Assembly: GCA_033675265.1 (NCBI GenBank)
Contig: JAUJYZ010000996.1
Coordinates: forward strand, 45,001-109,000
DNA length: 64,000 nucleotides
Direction: 5' to 3'
Source: Actinostola sp. cb2023
Lineage: Eukaryota > Cnidaria > Anthozoa > Actiniaria > Actinostolidae
Positions 37,082-46,363 of the stretch are shown here, in pieces (positions within the stretch are counted from its first letter, which is position 1; each line of letters begins with the position of its first letter). Under the pieces are notes generated by a model. It made no database searches and was not told the origin of the DNA. It worked only from the letters and a program-made list of their open reading frames with translations. The position numbers and the translations under genes are program-made.

Positions 37082-38061
37082 GTATTTCATTGTGTTGTTG
37101 TTGTTGTTGGTGGTGGTGGTGTGTTGCATTATGTTGTTGTTGTTGTTGGTGGTGGTGTTGTGTTGCAGTGTTGTTGTTGTTGTGTGGTGGTGTGGTGTGT
37201 TGCATTTGTTTGTTGTTGTTGTTGTTGGTGGTGGTGGTGTATTTCATTGTGTTGTTGTTGTTGTTGGTGGTGGTGGTGTGTTGCATTGTTTTGTTGTTGT
37301 TGTTGTTGTTGTTGGTGGTGGTGGTGTGTTGCATTGTGTTGTTGTTTTTGGTGGTGCAATCCTCAGTTCATTTAAAAAAACTTTTTTTTTCTCGTAGAAA
37401 AAGATAGTTCAACCAGCGTTTCACTTAGCGCCAGAAAACAAAGAGAATCGGATAGAAATCGTAGCTCGGTATTAGTGGTGATTCTGTACGTGGTTGGAGG
37501 CGTGGTGGGACTTGTCATCGTTGTAGTTATTTTTGTTATTTTTATCGTTCGCAAGCGAAGAAAGAAACCAAGAAACCAAGGTAAATACTGACGACATATA
37601 TTGCATTACTTTGCTCGTATTTAACTGTGTTCTATTAGTTTCAGTACCATCGCCCCAACCACGCGGCAAGCAGCCTATCAACAGACCTATTAGCACTACA
37701 CCATTAATGCATGGTTCAGCAGGTATAACGAGATTACTCGACAGTTAGAATAAACGTCATCTCACCTTTGAATGAATTTCTATGTGTTATAGATAAGTTA
37801 CTTCGCGATGTCAGTTACAGTCTTATAGATGAACTATCAAGAAATCTTAATCCCAAGGGACGGTGGAAAACACTGGCTGGTAAACTCAGTTTTTCAAGTA
37901 AAGACATTGAAAACTTTGAATTAGATCCAACGAACGCTACTGCGGTAATGTTGTCGCACTGGGGACAGCAAAAGCACAGTACATTACATAATCTATACGA
38001 TGTATTGAAAAACTTGAAATGGACTGTTGAAGGAGACATTCTTGCCAAGTATTTGTCATAG
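25221..38061 (+). CDS. TNF receptor superfamily death receptor
   Basis: Six exons join in phase: 25221-25271, 31938-32282, 34525-34756, 37398-37580, 37645-37722 and 37793-38061; 1158 nt, 385 aa. Residues 1-21 form a signal peptide split by a 6.7-kb intron. Residues 25-178 hold one partial and three full cysteine-rich domains (e.g. CTRCSNC, CSHCSSC, CRVCKKC). A stalk precedes one membrane span (about 234-260), followed by RKRRKK. Residues 297-385 match a death domain, with RWKTLAGKL, the DPT motif and a TVEGDIL C-terminal helix. The layout, with several CRDs plus one death domain, resembles p75NTR or other death receptors; binding of a TNF ligand outside and recruitment of death-domain adaptors inside are inferred from the family. 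Exon 1 is the least certain part: it rests on signal-peptide fit, phase 0 and a GTAAGT donor. Introns 1, 2 and 3 are filled with tandem arrays. Confidence 0.85.
29637..29998. repeat. degenerate array of ttgcatg(a/c)ttattg units
   Basis: Short ttattgcatgattattgcat repeats mixed with a cttattggtataagattg unit, interrupted by a foldback at 29771-29902. Confidence 0.75.
29771..29902. mobile_element. foldback MITE (ends TAAAGCCG / CGGCTTAA)
   Basis: Inverted ends with tctacacgag on the left and tcgtgtaaa on the right, and an inner ttttccttgacaaggaa palindrome. Confidence 0.7.
30178..31012. repeat. 62-bp minisatellite
   Basis: About 13 units containing gcatctaaatgtcatgactg and cttttctttcgtgtttagtt. 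Units vary by small indels (ggctgggta vs gactgggata). ORFs on both strands here are repeat artefacts. Confidence 0.95.
31070..31680. repeat. (ATA)n/(GTA)n microsatellite field
   Basis: About 600 bp of ATA trinucleotides with TA slips and a GTAATA sub-array near 31580-31660. It ends about 250 bp before exon 2. Confidence 0.95.
32270..34487. repeat. 48-bp minisatellite built on the exon 2 donor
   Basis: About 46 units. Each carries ataggtgtattagtgtaagt, which copies the last bases of exon 2 and its splice donor (cattagg|gtaagt at 32276-32288). The first unit is the real junction; the rest fill intron 2 up to 40 bp before the exon 3 acceptor region. Confidence 0.95.
34855..37352. repeat. G/T-rich compound minisatellite in intron 3
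   Basis: About 2.5 kb of (TTG)n and (GTG)n blocks punctuated by tgttgcattatgttg or gtatttcattgtgtt every 45-75 bp. The plus strand contains almost no C except in the gcatt and ttcatt punctuations. It yields many overlapping artefactual ORFs of up to 458 aa. Confidence 0.95.
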
Positions 38062-38528
38062 TTAAGTCCAAGGGGGATCACCCATGGTTTACCGTTGAAG
38101 TGCATTGAATGCTGATCTCGGACACCCCCTAATTTAAATATTTGATAAAGTCTTGTGTGTCTTCAAACCCCCCTGTCCACCATATAACATCAGTGCGACT
38201 GGAAGGTTTTCTTCAACGGTAATGGCTGTATTATGTTTTGTAGTTAGTATACACGTCGCTTAGTTCACTGTTCAGTTTTATTTGAACACAATGCGTTTTG
38301 ATATTTAAATACTAATTTTACAAGTGAATATTGAATGGTGAATTCATTCATTGACAAAGTCGCCGAGTTTATTATACAACCAGCGATTACGTGATTGATG
38401 CTTATTATGCATGCGTGCGCATATCAAGACTGTTATATTCCGTTGTTATCGTTCTTTTTGATGACGAAATTTGTGAGAATGAATTTGGGCATAGAATGTC
38501 CTGATGAAAGTAGTCACTATTGGTGACA

Positions 38529-38662
38529 ATTATTGTAATTAGATTAGTAGCATCATATCATGTGATACACGTTATAGTAGTAATTAGATTAGTAGCATCA
38601 TATCATGTGATACGTTATAGTAGTAATTAGATTAGTAGCATCATAACACGTTATAGTAGTAA
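38529..38662. repeat. 45-bp tandem repeat, three units
   Basis: Units of attagattagtagcatcata plus tcatgtgatacacgttatag, the last one shortened. Confidence 0.85.
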
Positions 38663-38928
38663 GGTATTTAAATGAATAATTTATAATAGTTCACGGGGTT
38701 TTCCACTTTGAATGTAATTAATGCAACATTATTTTCATCGATTTTGTTTGCTTAGAGTGGTTTTGTAGTACGTGAAATCGATATTAGTCAATTAGTCCAC
38801 TCTGATTCACTGTGTTATTTTCATCACACTAAATGTTTCACGGGTAATTTATGCCGGAAAACCACTTCAAATATGATGTATTTGTGTCCATTCGGTAATA
38901 TAATACTTAATCACTGATACTAACTACT

Positions 38929-39270
38929 AACCGCACGTGATATAGTAACAATCACCTGTCTAATTATTAGATAATTCTAACCGCACTTTCTTTAGCAGCT
39001 AACACTAAACAAATCATTAAATGATTCTAACCGCACGTGATATAGTAACAATCACCTGTCTAATTATTAGATAATTCTAACCGCACTTTCTTTAGCAGCT
39101 AACACTAAACAAATCATTAAATGATTCTAACCACACGTGATATAGTAACAATCACCTGTCTAATTATTAGATAATTCTAACCGCACTTTCTTTAGCAGCT
39201 GACACTAAACAAATCATTAAATGATTCTAACCGCACGTGATACTAGTAACAATCACCTGTCTAATTATTA
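38929..39270. repeat. 100-bp tandem repeat, about 3.4 units
   Basis: Each unit has taaccgcacgtgatatagta and taaccgcactttctttagca halves. Copies differ by only a few bases, indicating recent amplification. Confidence 0.9.
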
Positions 39271-39381
39271 GATAATTTTGTGCTGTTCATTGCCAAGTAA
39301 TGATTCAATTAATATTCTAATTATGTGTTAATTAATTGTAACTTGTAGCAAGGTAACCCATGCTGAGACTTATTAATCAGT

Positions 39382-39837
39382 ATTAAGAGGAGATTTTTTA
39401 CGAACGCGCGTATTGAGCGCCAAAAACCAATAGCATGGAGAATACGTTTTGTACAAAGCTAAAGCTGCTTTAGCAAAGAGTTCAAGTTATTTGTGATGGT
39501 CTTTCACCGGTAAAAGTGAAATTAGAGTGTTAATCCAAAGTGAAAATTTGATTTGAAAACTGTCCACATGGGCTAGATCTGTATATTTACTATTATTTCA
39601 GATATTTTCCCCTGAATTAGCTCAAATTTCAAACAAAAAGCAGGAAAATGGCTTTGTACAACGCTAAAACAGCTTTAAACAGACAATTTACTTTGTTTTT
39701 AATAGCTTGTGCTTAGTTAAAATAAAATTAGAGTGTTAATCCAAAGCGAAAATCGAAAGTCAAACTCAGTTCAAAAGCGCTCGTTTTTGGCGCTTTTGGC
39801 GGATATTACGCGATGTTGAAATAAATATCCTCTTAAT
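39382..39837. mobile_element. TIR element (attaagagga / tcctcttaat)
   Basis: Inverted ends plus an inverted gcgccaaaaac / tttttggcgc pair just inside. Two internal copies of aaattagagtgttaatccaa are present. Non-coding. Confidence 0.6.
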
Positions 39838-39842
39838 TCATA

Positions 39843-39983
39843 GAGTGCAAACCATATGTCCGTGAAATAATACTATTACTAAATAGTACTAAATAGTGTT
39901 ATATCTATTGTTTTCTATTGTTTCATCAGTGCTATTTAGTACTAATTAGTTAGTATTGTTTCACGGACATATGGTTTGTACTC
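39843..39983. mobile_element. GAGTGC-type MITE, diverged subfamily
   Basis: TA-flanked 141-bp foldback with new arms (caaaccatatgtccgtgaaa) but the same core (tctattgttttctattgttt) as the 21748 copy. Confidence 0.85.
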
Positions 39984-40485
39984 TATTAACAGTTTAACAT
40001 ATCATCAATGTGAACTATACGGCTAGTCACGTGATGTGGTCACGTGGTGTAAAGGAAAATACAAAAATTTAAAGAAGGATTTTTGTTTATTTTTTAATGT
40101 TATTTTTCTAAGTGTCATGAAATTGTGACAATTTGTATAAAAAGAACAAACTGATAAGGGTTTTACTAAGGGAATATTTTATCACTGGCAATTCCCTTGG
40201 ACAAGCTTTATATTGAAGCATTAACCAGTTGTTCATAGAATTGAGAGTATATAAGTCAGTAAATATGTTGTAGAGTTATTGCATACAATAGCCATTGGAA
40301 AACATTACTAGCGCACGCCATTATCTACAATGCAATTCATATTTTTATACAAAATATATTTTTATTTGAAAAAATACAATTCACGCTTTGGATTTGCTAA
40401 CGTAATAAATATACCGTGAATGCTGGGGAAACTGGAAGGAACGTTTCTCAGTATCTTATTTGCGGTAGTCTTTATTGTTGCAATA

Positions 40486-40626
40486 GAGTGATTCCAATAA
40501 ACCTGGGCACTACTAATTAGCTGTCAGTGTTTATTAGATGCAAAGAAACAAAAGAAAACAAAAGAGTGAGTGTGTAATGGTGTGTAATGGTGTAGTTAGT
40601 AATGCCCAGGTTTATTGGAATCACTC
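40486..40626. mobile_element. GAGTGATTCC MITE, intact copy
   Basis: A 141-bp foldback with ends gagtgattccaataaacctg and the complement. It shows the uninterrupted form of the element that is split in the composite at 23931-24657. Confidence 0.85.
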
Positions 40627-41696
40627 AACTACACAGATTAATTGCAGAAACTAAATAGAAGAGTCATAGTATCCTTCTTTGTGCGTTCTGCTGCAGTTCT
40701 CTTGTTTAATGATCATTGAATTTTATTTAATCAAACCTTCTGATATGAAGGCGTTTTCGTCTTTTGAAATGTATTATTGAATATAATAATTATTATAATA
40801 ACTATTATTAGTCTATAAATTGAGTTCTAATTATTTCACATCCACGCCCAGGAAAAGCAGATATGTCTGCAGCTATTTTATAAAAACAAGTCTGAAAATA
40901 GTTATAAATCGTGCACAAAACATGAGGGAATGTCATACTATTCAAATAAAGTTTAAAGTTGTTATTGCGTGTCTTTATTTGCTGTGGTCTCACTCGCAGC
41001 TGTTTTAGGGGCGTCACCTATTAAAGACGAGGGCTCCCTCCCCTTCTCTCTCTTCTCCCTCTCTCCCCTTCCTGTAGATCCTTGAGGGATGATTCTTTCA
41101 GTTACAGTCAAACCTGTATATAAAACCATATAACGACCCTGTATTAAGCGGCCACCTCCCGGGGGTACTCCCATAAATTTAGGATGGAGGTGTGCCGCTG
41201 AGTCTCTAAGACCCTGGACCTATTCCAGACAAAAGAAAGATAATTTTCAGACCCTGTTCCAGACAAAGTGACGGAAATAGGTACCCTGTTCCAGACTAAA
41301 AACGTAGCTAAAGTGTCATTTTGCGGTCGTAGACGTGAATAATCGAGGACACTGCAAAAAATCGGACCTGTTCCAGAGTACATACCCGTAATATGGGAGT
41401 ACTCCCCTCCCCCCGGTCCCCCCCCCCCCCCCTACCGGGGAGGGGTGGAACCCTGTATTACAAAAATGTAAGCGGCCAGTAGTAAAAGTCAGTCCCAATT
41501 TTTCCCCAGTCAAATACTGTAAACTTTGCAACCGTTCTTTAATAGTGTCAGTCTCAAATTTGAGAACGGCTGCAAAGGAGACTAGTATTGAGCGGCCACT
41601 TACTCATTCCCCGAGTATTACAGAGGGGAGACTAAGGCGAGTTTATGTGGAACGCCTGGCAATATTTCAGTGTTTCGATGATAAAACATTCTAACT

Positions 41697-44600
41697 ATGA
41701 GTCGAGCTCACATGTTGTATGATAATAAGCCATTGGAGTCTGTTTCTGTAACTGCAGTTCAATGGGAAATGCCATGGAATTGTGAACAAGTATTCAGATA
41801 TGGCAGGTACATACTATAAATTAAATACCAAGCTTATTAAAGCTTATATTCTATGGTAATATTATCTGACTTTCTTGCAAGTGATGCACATCGTGATGGG
41901 ATTTTAGTAGAAGGAACTGTACAAAACATGTCAAGATTCTACATTAGAGATAAAACGTCTGCAGCTCAAAAGGTTGGATTTACACTCCAAAATAGAAGTA
42001 GAAAATACTATAATGAGGAGGAGTAAAGTTAGCCTGCGTAGCAGCGCACGGGAAAAGGGAAGGTACCTTCCGCTCTCTCCCCAATCCCCCTCCTCTCCTC
42101 CTCCTCCCCTTCCCCCCTTCCCCCTCCCTCCTTCCCTTTTCCCGTGCGCCACTACGCAGGCTAGAGTAAAGTGTGAAGTGGTTGAGAAATGAGGGGATAA
42201 TTCTTGTATAAGATCCATTTAGTAAGACAACTGTTTTAAAATGGAATCCAAGACATTCACTAAGAGCTAGATGGCACAGTTACATGTACATGTACATGTA
42301 GGAATGCATGATTTTCCACGCTTGACGTCAGATTTATTCTTTTGAATATAATTATTTTGAATAGATCTCGAATTTTAAATACGGTATAACGTCAAGTGCA
42401 GAAACTCGTTGCATTGTGTGATTTATTAAAAGGATCTATATAGTGAAACAAATTATTTCCTTTACTGTTTGATAGTGGCGCTATGTTGTACTTCATGTCA
42501 CCATTACTAAGGCAACCAAAAGGAAATTTGACTCATCTGGAAAAGAAATTGAGCCCAACTTTGGAGAAACTAAGAAAGTTAGCACAGGCTATTTAATGTC
42601 TTCTTACAGTAAGTCAATTAGCTTGGCGGCATTCAGACCACTTGTCATTTTGCTGAGTATCAGATTCTTTGTTTTGAGTGACATCCATATTTATGTCGTC
42701 TGAAATGGGAATTAAGACTTTACACGGTGGGCATAAATGACCCTAAAATCGCTCAATGAAAACACGCCATTTTCGCAAAAACATTCATATTTTCAAAAAT
42801 CTTCAATGTAATGAGACAAAAATTTCAGAATTTCTTCATTAAAGGTAGTGTGATATTTCAAACTATTTGGTGGAAAAAATCTGACGCAATGATGACGTCA
42901 TAATAAAAAGTTACAATTGCTGTGAAAATTTAGTTTAAACACAATGATACAATAAAGTGGATATTTTGAAAGAGAATAACATGTTGTGCACTTCGGTGAA
43001 ATTTTCATAATGTTCCGATTATTAGAACCCGAGTTATAAAGGATTTAGTTGTTTGATGATGTCATTATATGTGACGTCATCAGATAAAGAAAAAAGCTGT
43101 TTCTAGGGACAGAAATCAGTAAAATGCCTTTATTAACACTTATTATTGTTATTGAAGTATTTTAATTCTAAATAATGCTGGATTTTTATTTTCATTAACT
43201 CTATTAGAGATATTTTAAAATATGTGTGACGTCATAATGACGTATATGCTTTTTTAGTAGTTTTTAAAATATTTTTTTAACTTCTTACACTCAAAAAATC
43301 AAAATTCTAAAAACATACGATTTTTCGCATGTCATAGTTCTTTCAATACGCTAAGTATGTCGCTAAAATGTTTTCAAACCAAAAAGATGAATGAAGAAGT
43401 TTATTTTACCGATGGTTTTGTATGAATTATTTCCAAAATATGAAGTTAAAAATATTCATAACTCTGGTTGCATTCGTCCAATTTCAAAACGTTTTTCGAT
43501 TTTAGGTTAGTTATCACGAGAAGAATGAAGTAACATCAATTTTGCGATTTTCCAAAAATTTCAAATGAGTGATTTTCGGGTCATTTATGCCCAGCGTGTT
43601 ACTCCCAAGCAAAAAGGGTCAAGTTGCTGTTCTCATGCAAGGAATAATTTTGTAAACATTTTTAGAGTAACACAAATATCGATTGTAATAGACTTGGTTC
43701 AGACAGCCAGATTATTATTATTAATATAGATATAATAATAATAATAATAACTTTATTAAGTGTCTAGTCTCGTAGCAGTCCACAGGTAGACCACTAATTG
43801 GGGACACCTAAATGATGATGATGAGGATTGACTGTGATTACAGGATAAAGGGTTATGAATGGTTCATTTTGTGTTCTGACAGAGACTTGTATGGTTGGAG
43901 AGGCCGACAAACTAACTCCTACTGAAGTAAATACAAGTATATCAGTCAAAGAGCTCCAAAATTTAACAGAAAGCAAAGCATCTGCATTCAAAAACTGTGC
44001 TTCTTTTTGGTGGGATGAAACGGAACTAGAGGCAGTGGAACTTCATGCAGGGAACCATGTGAGACTCAGGACAAAAGGCAGAGGGCCATACATTGGTAAG
44101 GGTTGCAAACCACTATGGAGCACTAAGTCATTAGGTCATACATTGGTAAGGGTTCCTAACTACTATGGAGCACTAAGTATGGAGGGCACATTGGTAAGTC
44201 ATAAGGCAGAGAGAGGGCCATACATTGGTAAGGGTTGCAAACCACTATGGAGCACTAAGTCATAAGGCAGAGGGCCATACATTGGTAAGGGTTGCAAACC
44301 ACTATATGGAGCACTAAGTCATAAGGCAGAGGGCCATACATTGGTAAGGGTTGCAAACCACTATGGAGCACTAAGTCATAAGGCAGAGGGCCATACATTG
44401 GTAAGGGTTCCTAACCACTATGGAGCACTAAGTCATAAGGCAGAGGGCCATACATTGGTAGGGTTGCAAACCACTATGGAGCACTAAGTCATAAGGCAGA
44501 GGGCCATACATTGGTAAGGGTTGCAAACCACTATGGAGCACTAAGTCATAAGGCAGAGGGCCATACATTGGTAAGGGTTGCAAACCACTATCATGGAGCA

Positions 44601-44862
44601 CTAAGTCATAAGGCAGAGGGCCATACATTGGTAAGGGTTCCTAACCACTATGGAGCACTAAGCCATTTGGTTATGTTGAAAACCTTTTCTTTCATATCAA
44701 GATTCATTGTCCAAGCTGGACCAGCAGAGTTCAATGGTCTCCAATTACTCAGGTGGAGACACTACAGGTGCATCATGGACAGATAAAGTTATGTCTCACA
44801 AACAACAAGAGGTTGACGATAACAAACAGGAAGGGGTTGATGACGATGAATGGGTAGGATAA
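41697..44862 (+). CDS. ARPIN: Arpin, Arp2/3 complex inhibitor
   Basis: Five exons: 41697-41806, 41882-41972, 42476-42608, 43883-44095 and 44702-44862; 708 nt, 235 aa (human Arpin is 226). Recognisable family blocks are the MSR start, a GILVEGTVQNMSR segment, RYVVLHV, KRKFDSSGKEIEPNF, STGYLMSSYK, LTPTEV, VRLRTKGRGPYIDSLSKL and GASWTDKVM. The protein ends in an acidic tail DDDEWVG, equivalent to the Arp2/3-binding acidic motif with its tryptophan. In other animals Arpin acts downstream of Rac at the lamellipodium, competing with WAVE-type activators and slowing cell turning. All intron phases agree (2, 0, 1, 1). Exon 4 ends at a donor that has been amplified into a 57-bp array. An 876-bp transposon sits in intron 3 and a foldback in intron 2. 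AATAAA overlaps the stop codon. Confidence 0.88.
42032..42161. mobile_element. foldback MITE in Arpin intron 2
   Basis: Ends GCCTGCGTAG and CTACGCAGGC, flanked by TA, with a C/T-rich spacer between cgcacgggaaaaggg and ccttttcccgtgcg. It belongs to the TA-target MITE class. Confidence 0.85.
42723..43598. mobile_element. 876-bp TIR transposon in Arpin intron 3
   Basis: Ends CACGGTGGGCATAAATGACC and, inverted, CACGCTGGGCATAAATGACC, with TTA on both sides (42720-42722 and 43599-43601). CAC termini with a 3-bp duplication suggest a CACTA- or Harbinger-like element. The interior is AT-rich and non-coding. Confidence 0.8.
44077..44665. repeat. 57-bp minisatellite built on the Arpin exon 4 donor
   Basis: About 11 units, each with gcagagggccatacattggt and aagggttgcaaaccactatg. 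The first part is the last coding bases of exon 4 and its GTAAGG donor (44095/44096). Short units and ggttcctaac variants occur. Confidence 0.95.
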
Positions 44863-45049
44863 ATAAACATTAATTGTCTGTTTATGGGAAATTATCAGAG
44901 TAAATGTTGTCAGGCAGTGGTGTCTGTTATTGACTGTACTTTGATATATGTTTCTCAAACTCATTAATTATTCATGAGGTAACCAGCCAATCCGGTAAAT
45001 CAAATCCGGTCACATGATGGACCTGGAAACCCCGGAAAGTCCGCTCAAG

Positions 45050-45111
45050 AGTACTTTGAAATGCATTTCAAAGTCCAAGGACTTTGAAATGATGGATTTC
45101 AAAGTACTCTT
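45050..45111. repeat. hairpin (caagagtactttgaaatgca arm)
   Basis: Inverted arms around agtccaaggact at the centre, with one asymmetric insertion in the right arm. Confidence 0.7.
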
Positions 45112-45397
45112 TCCTGAGTTCTTATCCCTCTTATAACAATCATCGGGACCTTGGACAGAGTACCACTCTGTCCGAATGAGATTCAATCTGAAAGCAGGCT
45201 CTACTTCATGCTACTCAAGAGTCCAACACATGTGGGATATTATTTATATACGATGTACTCGACTCTGCGCATGAGCAGAGAATATGCAGACTGGAATTCT
45301 TGCTCTTCCGGGCTAAAATCTTGCAACTCTTTATTTATTGCCTTTAGGCCATTGCATGTAATAATTAATGAGTATGAGAAGTCGTTCCAAAACCTCG

Positions 45398-45461
45398 AAT
45401 TCGGACTAGATGGGGTTTCCAGTCCTTCGCCTCGGACTGGAAACCCCGTCTAGTCCGAATT
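45398..45461. repeat. near-perfect 28-bp-arm hairpin
   Basis: aattcggactagatggggtt and its complement about 20 bases away, one mismatch across the arms, 7-nt loop. Confidence 0.85.
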
Positions 45462-45601
45462 CTCGGCTTTGAAACATTACTTGAAACATTGAACAACTTA
45501 CTTTTGTTTTCATAGGATGATTGAAGTTCAAACAAGGAAACTCACTACTCACATCTCATAATAGAATTTTAATTTTAAGCAAAACCCTCACTATTCTCAA
45601 A

Positions 45602-45851
45602 TACACAAACAATCATAATTATGCTGATCTAACTACACTTATGAATCTAAGGCAAGACAAGTACACAAACAATCATAATTATGCTGATCTAACTACACTT
45701 ATGAATCTAAGGCAAGACAAGTACACAAACAATCATAATTATGCTGATCTAACTACACTTATGAATCTAAGGCAAGACAAGTACACAAACAATCATAATT
45801 ATGCTGATCTAACTACACTTATGAATCTAAGGCAAGACAAGTACACAAACA
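45602..45851. repeat. 60-bp tandem repeat, four identical units
   Basis: Four units beginning tacacaaacaatcataatta are identical base for base, followed by a partial fifth. A plus-strand ORF through them is a by-product of the 60-bp period. Confidence 0.95.
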
Positions 45852-46164
45852 AGCAAGGCCAGGTCACTCGACAGATTGTCTACTAATAAGGAAATAATAA
45901 TACAGATGTCATTGAATTTTCTATCAAATTCTTGATAGTTTTTAAAGAGTAATTCTTGTAGATTTTGAATTATAGGAAGAAACATTAATACAATAATAAA
46001 CAGGTCACAATCTTAGATGTATATTCCTAATAATTACACAATAATTACCTGCTCAGCCTGCCAAGATGGGTCAGGACTGATTGATTCAATATTTTTTGAG
46101 AGAATGATTGACACAATTAATAATTTGCTAATAAATTGTCATTACTGCTGTTAAATCGTCAATA

Positions 46165-46316
46165 GAGTGATTGCACGATCACGTGCCGACAGTCATGACA
46201 GGGGGCAGGATAAAGGAATACCTTTCCCCTAAGGAATTGAATTATTTCTCATGTAAAATGATTTGATTGTTCCTGCCCCCTGTCATGACTGCCGGCATGT
46301 GATCATGCAAACCCTC
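46165..46316. mobile_element. GAGTGATTGC-type MITE
   Basis: TA-flanked 152-bp foldback whose arms contain gtcatgacagggggcagga and its complement. The GAG..CTC ends relate it to the GAGTGC family. Confidence 0.8.
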
Positions 46317-46363
46317 TATACATATTGCCATAACACTGAATTATCAAGTATTAACTGTGTAAA

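Larger units (their letters stand above)
38062..41696. other. intergenic region between the TNF receptor and Arpin
   Basis: No further gene was recognised. It contains two short arrays, a TIR element and two GAG-type MITEs (listed), then 41150-41460 with repeated ccctgttccagac and gggagtactccc motifs and a poly-C/G tract at 41397-41432, reminiscent of dispersed anthozoan repeats. Confidence 0.5.
44863..46363. other. spacer between the convergent Arpin and V-ATPase D genes
   Basis: No gene was seen. It has two hairpins, a 60-bp tandem repeat and a MITE, listed separately. Both flanking genes end here, so the region should hold two poly(A) sites. Confidence 0.55.

Noticed and set aside
34889..37397. 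Long ORFs of up to 458 aa in several frames
   Set aside because: They are translations of the G/T-rich minisatellite in receptor intron 3, with poly-Val/Leu/Cys/Trp on one strand and poly-Thr/Asn/His on the other; no domain and no codon signature.
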